From the NCBI GenBank assembly GCA_900754515.1, contig CAAEDD010000123.1, positions 1 to 21,212 on the forward strand: a stretch of 21,212 nt of DNA, given 5' to 3'. This document shows, piece after piece, positions 8,715-14,606 of this stretch. The notes below the pieces were generated by a model. It saw nothing but the letters and a program-made list of their open reading frames with translations. It searched no databases and had not been told where the DNA came from. Source of the DNA: an uncultured Oscillospiraceae bacterium. GTDB taxonomy: Bacteria > Bacillota > Clostridia > Oscillospirales > Oscillospiraceae. Every line of letters starts with the position of its first letter. Position 1 is the stretch's first letter. Made by a program: the position numbers and the translations under genes.

Positions 8715-8741
8715 TAAATTCTTAGCATAGAAGGGGAAAAA

Positions 8742-11657
8742 ATGCTTAAACTCAAGGGGATCAAAAAGGACTATATAGTAGGAGATTCAGTGGTTCATGC
8801 TCTTAAGGGCATAGATCTGGAGTTTCGGGAAAGCGAATTTGTGGCTATACTGGGCCATTCCGGCTGCGGCAAGACTACGCTGCTAAACATTATCGGAGGC
8901 CTGGACCAGTACAGCTCAGGCGATCTTATTATCAACGGACGATCCACGAAGAATTTCAGCGATGGCGACTGGGATACCTACCGCAATCACTCAGTGGGTT
9001 TCGTCTTCCAGTCCTATAACCTTATACCTCATCAGAACGTCCTTTCCAATGTGGAGCTTGCCCTGACACTGTCCGGCGTTGGCGCTGCCGAGCGTAAGGC
9101 CAGAGCTAAGGAGGCCCTGGAAAAAGTGGGGCTGGGTGACCAGCTCTATAAAAAACCAAACCAGATGTCCGGCGGACAGATGCAGCGAGTGGCCATTGCC
9201 CGCGCTCTGGTGAACGATCCGGACATACTCATGGCCGATGAACCCACAGGCGCCTTGGACTCGGAGACCTCGGTGCAGATAATGGATATACTCAAGGAGA
9301 TATCCAAGGATAAGCTCGTGATAATGGTCACCCACAATCCGGAACTGGCATCTGCCTATGCCAGCCGGATTATAAAGCTCAAGGACGGCCTTATTGTTGA
9401 TGACAGCTCCCCTTATGACTCCCAGGGCAGGGGGAAAGAGGGAAGCATGGGCAAGAAAACCTCCATGAGCTTTCTGACAGCACTGGCTCTGTCCACCAAC
9501 AACCTGATGACCAAAAAGGCGCGCACCATACTTACGGCATTTGCGGGCAGCATAGGCATAATAGGCATCGCCCTCATAATGTCCCTTTCCAACGGAATTC
9601 AGAACTATATCGACAAGGTACAGAAGGACACTCTTGCCAGCTATCCCATAACCATACAGGCCGAGAGCATGGATATGAGCAGCATGATGACCTCCCTGAT
9701 GGGAGTGCAGGCGCAGGCGGAAGAAAATCAACATGACAAGGACGCCGTATATTCCAGCACAGTCATGTATGACATGATGAACTCCATGGTATCTGCCGAG
9801 ACTCAGACGAACAACCTGCGGGCCTTTAAAGAATATCTGGAAAGTGATAACAATGGTATTTCCCCCTATGTGAATACCATACAGTATTCCTATGACCTGG
9901 ATATGAACCTCTATGCCAAGGATGTAGACGACAATATTGTCAAGACGGATGTGGTGGCTCTTTTGGAGACCGCTATGAGCGAGACCTTCGGCGGTGACTA
10001 CAGCTCCTACTTTTCCACCTTCGGACAGATGTATTCCGTTATGGATGTATGGCAGGAGATGCTTCCGGGAGAAAACGGTGAAGCCGTGAACCCTATGCTC
10101 AAGAGTCAATACGATGTGCTCTACGGCAAGTGGCCTGAGAAATATGATGAGGTAGTGCTGGTAGTAGATAAAAATAACGAGGTGTCCGACCTGGTGCTCT
10201 ACGCCCTGGGGCTTAAGTCCAACAGCACTCTTGCCGATGATATGCAGTCCTTTATGGACCAGGAAAACCTTGCAAGCGAGGTTGAAAGCTGGAGCTACGA
10301 GGACATTTGCAGCCGCTCCTTCCGCTACATTTATCCTGCCGACCAGTACAAATGGGACGAGGAAAAGGAAGAGTATGTGGATATGGCCGAGGAAGACCTG
10401 GGGCTTCGCACTTTGTTTGACAAAGGCCTGGAGATTAAAATCGTGGGCATCATCCGCCAGAACGAGGATGCCATGTCCGGCATGATGACAGGTTCCATAG
10501 GCTATACCCACGAGCTCGTGGAGTATGTTGTGGAGCAGGCTGCCCAGAAGGATCTTGTAAAGCAGCAGCTGGCCGACCCTAAAACGGATGTCTTTAACGG
10601 TCTGCCTTTCCTGGATAAGGAGGACGAGGCCATGACGGACAGCCGCAAGGCTCAGGCTGCCAAGGACTATATTGCCGCCGCCACCGATGAGCAGTTGGCC
10701 GATCTCTATGTAAAGTACATGAGCATTCCGGAAGACGATTATGTTCAGGAGCTCATAGATGAACAGATGGATGGTATGACCAGGGCAGATATCGAAGATA
10801 TGGTGCTGGACTATTATCCCAGCTATGCTTCCATGCTGGAGGATATGGACGACGATACCCTCTTCGAGTATGTGGAGCAGATGATATCCCAGCAGGTAGA
10901 GGAACAGTATGGAGCCCAGATGGAGCGGATGTACAGCTACCTTTCCGACAGCCAGCTGGCCAATGATTTCAGCATGCTGAGTCTGGAGGAGGATGACTAT
11001 GTATGGCTATACGATCATGCCATGCCTCCCGTGTATTCCACAGGCAGCTATGAGGACAGTCTGAAAAAGCTGGGCTATGTGGATCTGGACAGCCCGAGCA
11101 CCATCAATCTTTACGCCTCCACCTTTGAGGATAAGGACAGTATTGCCGAGGCAATAGAAGACTACAATAACAAGGTTGAGGAAGACGATAAGATTGAATA
11201 CACCGATGTGGTGGCACTGCTCATGAGTTCCATAACCACCATCATCAATGTTATTAGCTATGTTCTTATAGCCTTCGTGGCCATTTCCTTGGTGGTTTCC
11301 TCCATAATGATAGGCATCATAACCTATATAAGCGTTTTGGAGCGTACGAAGGAGATAGGAATACTCAGGGCCATAGGCGCCTCCAAGAGAGATATATCCA
11401 GAGTTTTCAATGCCGAAACCTTTATAATCGGGCTTACTGCCGGACTTATAGGTATCGGTGCCACCTTGCTGCTGAATATTCCCATTAACGTTATAATCCA
11501 CGATTTGACGGGTATCTATGCCATTAATTCCACTCTGCCGGCAGCCGGCGGCGTCATACTTGTGATAATAAGTGTGTTCCTCACCTTTATCGCCGGACTT
11601 ATCCCATCGGGCCTGGCGGCAAAGAAGGACCCTGTGGAGGCTCTCAGGACGGAGTAA
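8742..11657 (+). CDS. Fused ABC transporter ATPase-permease, MacB/FtsX type
   Basis: A single 971-residue chain combines both halves of a type VII (MacB-like) ABC system, which works by mechanotransmission across the membrane rather than by passing substrate through a pore. ATPase domain 1-225: Walker A GHSGCGKTT 38-46, Q-loop Gln90, signature SGGQ 143-146, Walker B ILMADEP 162-168 and switch His198. TM1 is at about 262-283. An extracellular region of roughly 540 residues (about 285-825) is acidic and rich in Tyr, Met and Asp. Three further helices form the FtsX domain near the C-terminus, with the conserved ERTKEIGILRAIGASKRDI loop and the final KKDPVEALRTE. AAGGGG lies 5 nt before the ATG. 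No two-component system flanks it, and the substrate (antimicrobial peptide, lipid or cell-wall signal) is unknown. Confidence 0.92.
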   Translation: MLKLKGIKKDYIVGDSVVHALKGIDLEFRESEFVAILGHSGCGKTTLLNIIGGLDQYSSGDLIINGRSTKNFSDGDWDTYRNHSVGFVFQSYNLIPHQNVLSNVELALTLSGVGAAERKARAKEALEKVGLGDQLYKKPNQMSGGQMQRVAIARALVNDPDILMADEPTGALDSETSVQIMDILKEISKDKLVIMVTHNPELASAYASRIIKLKDGLIVDDSSPYDSQGRGKEGSMGKKTSMSFLTALALSTNNLMTKKARTILTAFAGSIGIIGIALIMSLSNGIQNYIDKVQKDTLASYPITIQAESMDMSSMMTSLMGVQAQAEENQHDKDAVYSSTVMYDMMNSMVSAETQTNNLRAFKEYLESDNNGISPYVNTIQYSYDLDMNLYAKDVDDNIVKTDVVALLETAMSETFGGDYSSYFSTFGQMYSVMDVWQEMLPGENGEAVNPMLKSQYDVLYGKWPEKYDEVVLVVDKNNEVSDLVLYALGLKSNSTLADDMQSFMDQENLASEVESWSYEDICSRSFRYIYPADQYKWDEEKEEYVDMAEEDLGLRTLFDKGLEIKIVGIIRQNEDAMSGMMTGSIGYTHELVEYVVEQAAQKDLVKQQLADPKTDVFNGLPFLDKEDEAMTDSRKAQAAKDYIAAATDEQLADLYVKYMSIPEDDYVQELIDEQMDGMTRADIEDMVLDYYPSYASMLEDMDDDTLFEYVEQMISQQVEEQYGAQMERMYSYLSDSQLANDFSMLSLEEDDYVWLYDHAMPPVYSTGSYEDSLKKLGYVDLDSPSTINLYASTFEDKDSIAEAIEDYNNKVEEDDKIEYTDVVALLMSSITTIINVISYVLIAFVAISLVVSSIMIGIITYISVLERTKEIGILRAIGASKRDISRVFNAETFIIGLTAGLIGIGATLLLNIPINVIIHDLTGIYAINSTLPAAGGVILVIISVFLTFIAGLIPSGLAAKKDPVEALRTE

Positions 11658-11689
11658 AAGCAGAGAAAGAATCAAAAGGCTCCGCTTAT

Positions 11690-11702
11690 GTGACATTATC
11701 AC
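11690..11702. promoter_or_regulatory. Candidate Crp/Fnr-family operator upstream of trxA
   Basis: GTGA (11690-11693), five bases (CATTA) and TCAC (11699-11702) form a perfect palindrome centred at 11696. Its last base is the first base of the -35, and its centre lies 29 bp before the TATAAT, about -41 from the expected start. The same motif with the same geometry stands in front of the ccdA operon. The regulator encoded just downstream is the likely ligand. Confidence 0.65.
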
Positions 11703-11730
11703 TGATAAGGCGGGGCCGAATGGATATAAT
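11702..11730 (+). promoter_or_regulatory. Promoter of trxA
   Basis: CTGATA (11702-11707, four of six) and a perfect TATAAT (11725-11730) are separated by 17 bp. The weak -35 next to a palindrome suits an activator-dependent promoter. Transcription would start near 11737, 15 bp before the ribosome site. Confidence 0.7.
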
Positions 11731-11764
11731 AAAGCCACAAATAAAGAAACAGGAGGACGAAAAA

Positions 11765-12070
11765 ATGTCTGTAATCCATGTAGATAAGAACAGTTTTCAG
11801 GAAGAGGTAATAAACAGTTCCAAGCCGGTGCTGCTGGATTTCTGGGCCAGCTGGTGCGGTCCCTGCCGTATGATAGCTCCGGTGCTTGATGAGATTGCTC
11901 AGGAGCGCAGCGACATAAAGGTTTGCAAGGTGAATGTGGATGAGCAGCCGGAGCTGGCAAGACAGTTCGGCATCATGAGCATCCCCACTCTGATGGTGTT
12001 CAAAGGCGGCAAGGTGGTGAACCAGGCTCTTGGCGCAAGACCAAAGAATCAGATCCTCGCAATGCTGTAA
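11765..12070 (+). CDS. trxA: Thioredoxin
   Basis: A 101-residue cytoplasmic thiol-disulfide reductant with a canonical active site, WCGPC at 30-34, a cis-proline loop (SIPT) and the central Asp in LLDFWASW. The ATG at 11765 is chosen because AGGAGG (11752-11757) lies 7 nt upstream. The frame also runs further upstream, but that stretch overlaps the promoter and is not coding. No thioredoxin reductase gene is in the window. It lies beside a Crp-type regulator gene and the CcdA-TlpA operon, so it is the likely electron source for CcdA. It is probably activated through the palindrome upstream. Confidence 0.97.
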   Translation: MSVIHVDKNSFQEEVINSSKPVLLDFWASWCGPCRMIAPVLDEIAQERSDIKVCKVNVDEQPELARQFGIMSIPTLMVFKGGKVVNQALGARPKNQILAML

Positions 12071-12089
12071 AAACAATGGGAAAAAAACA

Positions 12090-12122
12090 CACCCGCTGCA
12101 AAAAAATATCTTGCAGCGGGTG
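12090..12122. terminator. Bidirectional terminator between trxA and the crp-like gene
   Basis: CACCCGCTGCAA (12090-12101) and TTGCAGCGGGTG (12111-12122) form a perfect 12-bp stem with a 9-nt loop. Seven A precede it (12081-12087) and a T-rich stretch follows, so it can act on both convergent transcripts. Confidence 0.75.
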
Positions 12123-12138
12123 ATGTTTATTTGTTTTA

Positions 12139-12798
12139 TCAGCTGTCCCGTAGCTGCTCCAGGGCCTTGGTGTCCGTGATCTCTATAACGCCGCGGCTCA
12201 GCTTTACCATGCCCTCACTCTGAAAATAGCGGAGCATGCGGGTGACAACCTCACGGGCGCTGCCCAGGTGGTTTGCGATCAGCTCGTGAGTGGTCCTGAG
12301 GACGGGGCTGCCTTCCAGAGCAGACTCCTCCAGCAGAAAGGCGGCAAGGCGTTTATCAAAACTTTTCCACATGATCTGCTCAATAAGCCACATTACCTCG
12401 GAAAAGCGGCTGGCCATAATCTCGTTGGTATAGTTTGCCAGAGGGGCAGACTGCTCCATAAGCTTTTTGTATACCTCGGAGGGAATTATATACAGCAGGG
12501 AGTCTTTCTCTGCCTGAATGGTTACCTGGAACTGGATACTGCGCATTATGCATGAGGCGGAAAAAAGGCAGACGTCCCGCGGGAATAGCCGGTATATGCT
12601 TATCTCCCGTCCCTCTTCCGAGAGAATATAGGCCCTGAGCTGGCCGGATACTACCAGATAAAGCCCGGTACAGTCCATATCTCCGCTGTGGATAATCTCA
12701 CCCTTTTTAACATTACGCTGCCGCATTGCGTCTTTGAATGTTTGCTGTTGGACTGAATCCAGCTTATCCCAAATTGGGAAGAAATCTTTGAGCTCCAT
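12139..12798 (-). CDS. Crp/Fnr-family transcriptional regulator
   Basis: A 219-residue regulator: cyclic-nucleotide-like sensor fold at about 13-120, dimerisation helix at about 125-148 and winged helix-turn-helix at 168-205. The recognition helix SAREVVTRML places Arg182, Glu183 and Arg187 where E. coli CRP has Arg180, Glu181 and Arg185, which read GTGA half-sites. It lacks the N-terminal Cys cluster of FNR, so it should not carry that [4Fe-4S] sensor. The region that binds cAMP phosphate in CRP is replaced by DVCLFSASCIM (75-85), with Cys77 and Cys83 six residues apart, so cAMP is unlikely and a thiol or redox signal is possible. AGGAGG lies 8 nt before the ATG. It is transcribed divergently from the ccdA operon. 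DNA-binding class is sure; ligand unknown. Confidence 0.93.
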   Translation of the reverse strand: MELKDFFPIWDKLDSVQQQTFKDAMRQRNVKKGEIIHSGDMDCTGLYLVVSGQLRAYILSEEGREISIYRLFPRDVCLFSASCIMRSIQFQVTIQAEKDSLLYIIPSEVYKKLMEQSAPLANYTNEIMASRFSEVMWLIEQIMWKSFDKRLAAFLLEESALEGSPVLRTTHELIANHLGSAREVVTRMLRYFQSEGMVKLSRGVIEITDTKALEQLRDS

Positions 12799-12830
12799 AT
12801 ATCTGCCTCCTTTGATCCTTTGGCTAATTA

Positions 12831-12859
12831 AGTATAAAGTGCTTTTTAAATAATGTCAA
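12831..12859 (-). promoter_or_regulatory. Promoter of the crp-like gene
   Basis: Minus-strand TTGACA (12859-12854, six of six), a 17-nt spacer and TATACT (12836-12831, five of six). This is the best promoter in the block. The GTGA-N5-TCAC palindrome starts 5 bp upstream of the -35, so autoregulation is possible. Confidence 0.85.
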
Positions 12860-12863
12860 CTAA

Positions 12864-12876
12864 GTGATGTTGTCAC
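12864..12876. promoter_or_regulatory. Candidate Crp/Fnr-family operator in the divergent promoter region
   Basis: GTGA (12864-12867), TGTTG and TCAC (12873-12876) form a perfect palindrome centred at 12870. Its centre lies 29 bp upstream of the ccdA operon TATAAT, the same as at trxA, and its last base is the first base of that -35. A second, overlapping inverted repeat, GATGT-N8-ACATC (12866-12883), could be an alternative or extra site. Confidence 0.65.
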
Positions 12877-12904
12877 CGACATCCGTGGCTCAATGCTATA
12901 TAAT
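12876..12904 (+). promoter_or_regulatory. Promoter of the DUF6132-ccdA-tlpA operon
   Basis: CCGACA (12876-12881, four of six) and a perfect TATAAT (12899-12904) are separated by 17 bp. The weak -35 next to the palindrome suggests dependence on an activator. Confidence 0.7.
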
Positions 12905-12962
12905 AGCACCATAGAATAGGAACAGGCGGATGCCAAGCCGCCAGGCGGAAAGGAGAAACTGC

Positions 12963-13169
12963 ATGAAAGCAAAATACAAAAAGATACTGCGTACAGCCCT
13001 CTTTATCCTGGGCGGCGCCGTCCTGGGCTACGGTTATTACTATTTCTTTGGCTGCGACGGGAGCTGCGCCATTACTTCCAGCCCCTACCGCTCTATGCTC
13101 TATGTGGCGGTGATTGGAGCCCTGGTGGCATCTATTACCGAAAAGGAGAATAAACAGTGCAATACCTGA
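12963..13169 (+). CDS. Small two-cysteine membrane protein, DUF6132-like
   Basis: A 68-residue inner-membrane protein with a basic N-terminus (MKAKYKKILR), TM1 at about 11-29, the loop GCDGSCAITSSP (30-41) holding Cys31 and Cys35, and TM2 at about 45-58. The GCxxxCxITSxP signature and size match what I recall as DUF6132; I have not verified this by search. The ATG at 12963 is chosen over an upstream in-frame ATG because AAGGAG (12950-12955) lies 7 nt before it. It is the first gene of the ccdA operon, and its end overlaps ccdA by 13 bp. The CxxxC pair at the membrane face, in front of a thiol-electron transporter, suggests a redox or sulfur role, but this is inference. Confidence 0.85.
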   Translation: MKAKYKKILRTALFILGGAVLGYGYYYFFGCDGSCAITSSPYRSMLYVAVIGALVASITEKENKQCNT

Positions 13170-13819
13170 TATCCTTTCTTGAAGGTATCATCACCTTCAT
13201 ATCTCCCTGCCTTTTGCCCATGCTGCCCATATATGTCTCCTATTTTGCCGGAGGCGGTGAACGCAGCCACGGCAGGACGCTGAAAGCAGCCCTCGGCTTT
13301 GTTGCCGGATTTACTATAACCTTCATGGCTATGGGTGCTCTGGCGGGTACGGTGGGCAGCTTCCTGAAGAGCCATCAGACGGCGGTGAACATCGTTTCAG
13401 GCCTTGTGGTGATCTTCTTTGGCCTGAGTTTTCTGGGAGTGATCAAAGTAAATATATTTCATGGCAGCAGCCGTCAGGTAAATACCGAAAACATGGGGTT
13501 CTTTTCTGCTCTGGTATTCGGGCTGGTTTTCTCCCTGGGCTGGACTCCTTGTGTAGGAGCCTTCCTGGGGTCGGCATTGATGCTGGCCTCCCAGCAGGGC
13601 CAGGCCCTCACAGGCACCCTCATGCTGCTGGCATACTCTCTGGGACTGGGCATTCCCTTTGTTCTCAGCGCCGTGCTTATTGACTATCTCAAATCTGCCT
13701 TTGACTGGATAAAACGAAATTATAAAGTGATAAACATAGTCTGCGGCTTACTGCTGGTGCTTATCGGCATAATGATGGCCACCGGGACCCTGGGCCGCCT
13801 GCTGACGCTGCTTAGTTAA
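13157..13819 (+). CDS. ccdA: CcdA thiol-electron transporter
   Basis: A 220-residue, six-helix inner-membrane protein that takes electrons from cytoplasmic thioredoxin and passes them to thioredoxin-fold proteins outside the membrane. The two essential cysteines are visible: Cys18 in FISPCLLPMLP (TM1) and Cys132 in LGWTPCVGAFLG (TM4). It starts with GTG at 13157, set by GGAG (13145-13148), and overlaps the previous gene, which suggests translational coupling. The TlpA-like gene follows 10 bp later. No cytochrome c or haem-ligation gene is in the window, so the output may be spore-cortex or other extracellular thiol chemistry, as with B. subtilis CcdA-StoA, rather than cytochrome maturation. 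Confidence 0.95.
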   Translation: MQYLISFLEGIITFISPCLLPMLPIYVSYFAGGGERSHGRTLKAALGFVAGFTITFMAMGALAGTVGSFLKSHQTAVNIVSGLVVIFFGLSFLGVIKVNIFHGSSRQVNTENMGFFSALVFGLVFSLGWTPCVGAFLGSALMLASQQGQALTGTLMLLAYSLGLGIPFVLSAVLIDYLKSAFDWIKRNYKVINIVCGLLLVLIGIMMATGTLGRLLTLLS

Positions 13820-13829
13820 GGAGGACGCC

Positions 13830-14486
13830 ATGAACAAAGACAAACGTATATTGCCAATTATAGTGCTGGTATTGGTGCTGCTCATCGGCGGGGCAGGATT
13901 CCTGTACGGCCGCCTCAGTTCGGGATATAGCCCTCAGCAATTGCAGATTCAGGGAAACGGACAGGTGCCGGCTGCCAGCTCCCAGGCTGAGCCGGAAGAG
14001 AGCTCTCCGGCGGAGGATGGCAGCTCGGAAGTGGCGTCTTCCGGTGAAGAAGAAACGGAGACGGTAATGGCTCCCGACTTCACCGTTTATGACGACGAGG
14101 GAAACTCCGTGAAGCTCTCCGACTATTTCGGCAAGCCCATAGTGCTGAACTTCTGGGCCAGCTGGTGCGGGCCCTGCCAGAGCGAGATGCCTGATTTCAA
14201 TGAGGCATATCTTAAACTGGGGGAGGATGTGCAGTTCCTAATGGTCAACATGACCGACGGCTCCAGGGAGACAGTGGACGCTGCCTCTGAATTTGTAGCC
14301 GGAGAGGGCTACAGCTTCCCAGTGTTCTATGACACGGATATGGATGCCGCCGTGACCTACAGCGTCTATTCTCTGCCCAGCACCTATTTCATAGGCGCTG
14401 ACGGATCAGCCGTTGCCAAGGCCACCGGGGCTATAGATGCCGAGATACTTCAAAGCGGCATTGACATGATATACGCCGGAGAATAA
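13830..14486 (+). CDS. Membrane-anchored TlpA/ResA-like thioredoxin
   Basis: A 218-residue extracytoplasmic thiol reductase. The single N-terminal helix at about 7-27 (ILPIIVLVLVLLIGGAGFLYG) is a signal anchor with no lipobox Cys. Residues 45-80 are a Ser/Glu/Ala-rich, disordered linker of low complexity. The AhpC/TSA-thioredoxin domain at 80-218 has the active site WCGPC at 112-116, preceded by PIVLNFWAS, and a cis-Pro loop SLPST (Pro183). GGAGG lies 6 nt before the ATG. As the last gene of the ccdA operon it is the probable acceptor of CcdA electrons. ResA (cytochrome c) and StoA (spore cortex) cannot be told apart by sequence alone. Confidence 0.93.
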   Translation: MNKDKRILPIIVLVLVLLIGGAGFLYGRLSSGYSPQQLQIQGNGQVPAASSQAEPEESSPAEDGSSEVASSGEEETETVMAPDFTVYDDEGNSVKLSDYFGKPIVLNFWASWCGPCQSEMPDFNEAYLKLGEDVQFLMVNMTDGSRETVDAASEFVAGEGYSFPVFYDTDMDAAVTYSVYSLPSTYFIGADGSAVAKATGAIDAEILQSGIDMIYAGE

Positions 14487-14532
14487 GATAAGGTCTTTTT
14501 ACCTTTATTAAGTGTTGTAAAGATGCATCATT

Positions 14533-14569
14533 ATTAAGAATCCCGTGCCTTAGGCACGGGATTCTTAAT
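14533..14569. terminator. Bidirectional terminator hairpin after tlpA-like gene
   Basis: A 17-bp perfect stem (14533-14549 with 14553-14569), starting ATTAAGAATCCCG and ending CGGGATTCTTAAT, encloses a 3-nt loop. It lies between the convergent tlpA-like and oxidoreductase genes. No long T-run follows, so its efficiency is uncertain. Confidence 0.6.
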
Positions 14570-14606
14570 TGATCATAATAAATATATTTTTTAATTAAAC
14601 TGCAAA

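Noticed and set aside
8680..8728. Promoter for the ABC transporter (TTGACT at 8680 or TTGCCT/TAGCAT at 8700-8728)
   Set aside because: The first lacks a -10 at usable spacing. The second would start transcription inside the ribosome site. The same DNA is clearly the tRNA promoter on the other strand.
8991..10511. A 506-codon open frame on the minus strand inside the ABC transporter gene
   Set aside because: It is antisense to a fully conserved ABC protein, has His/Gly-rich composition with no domain, and lacks a ribosome site. It is a codon-bias shadow.
11690..11764. Upstream in-frame extension of thioredoxin
   Set aside because: It would make the -10 box and AGGAGG site coding, and adds residues absent from thioredoxins. 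The ATG at 11765 has the proper ribosome site.
12139..12798. Regulator as an FNR-type oxygen sensor with an iron-sulfur cluster
   Set aside because: FNR needs an N-terminal Cys cluster, absent here, and the recognition helix follows CRP rather than FNR.
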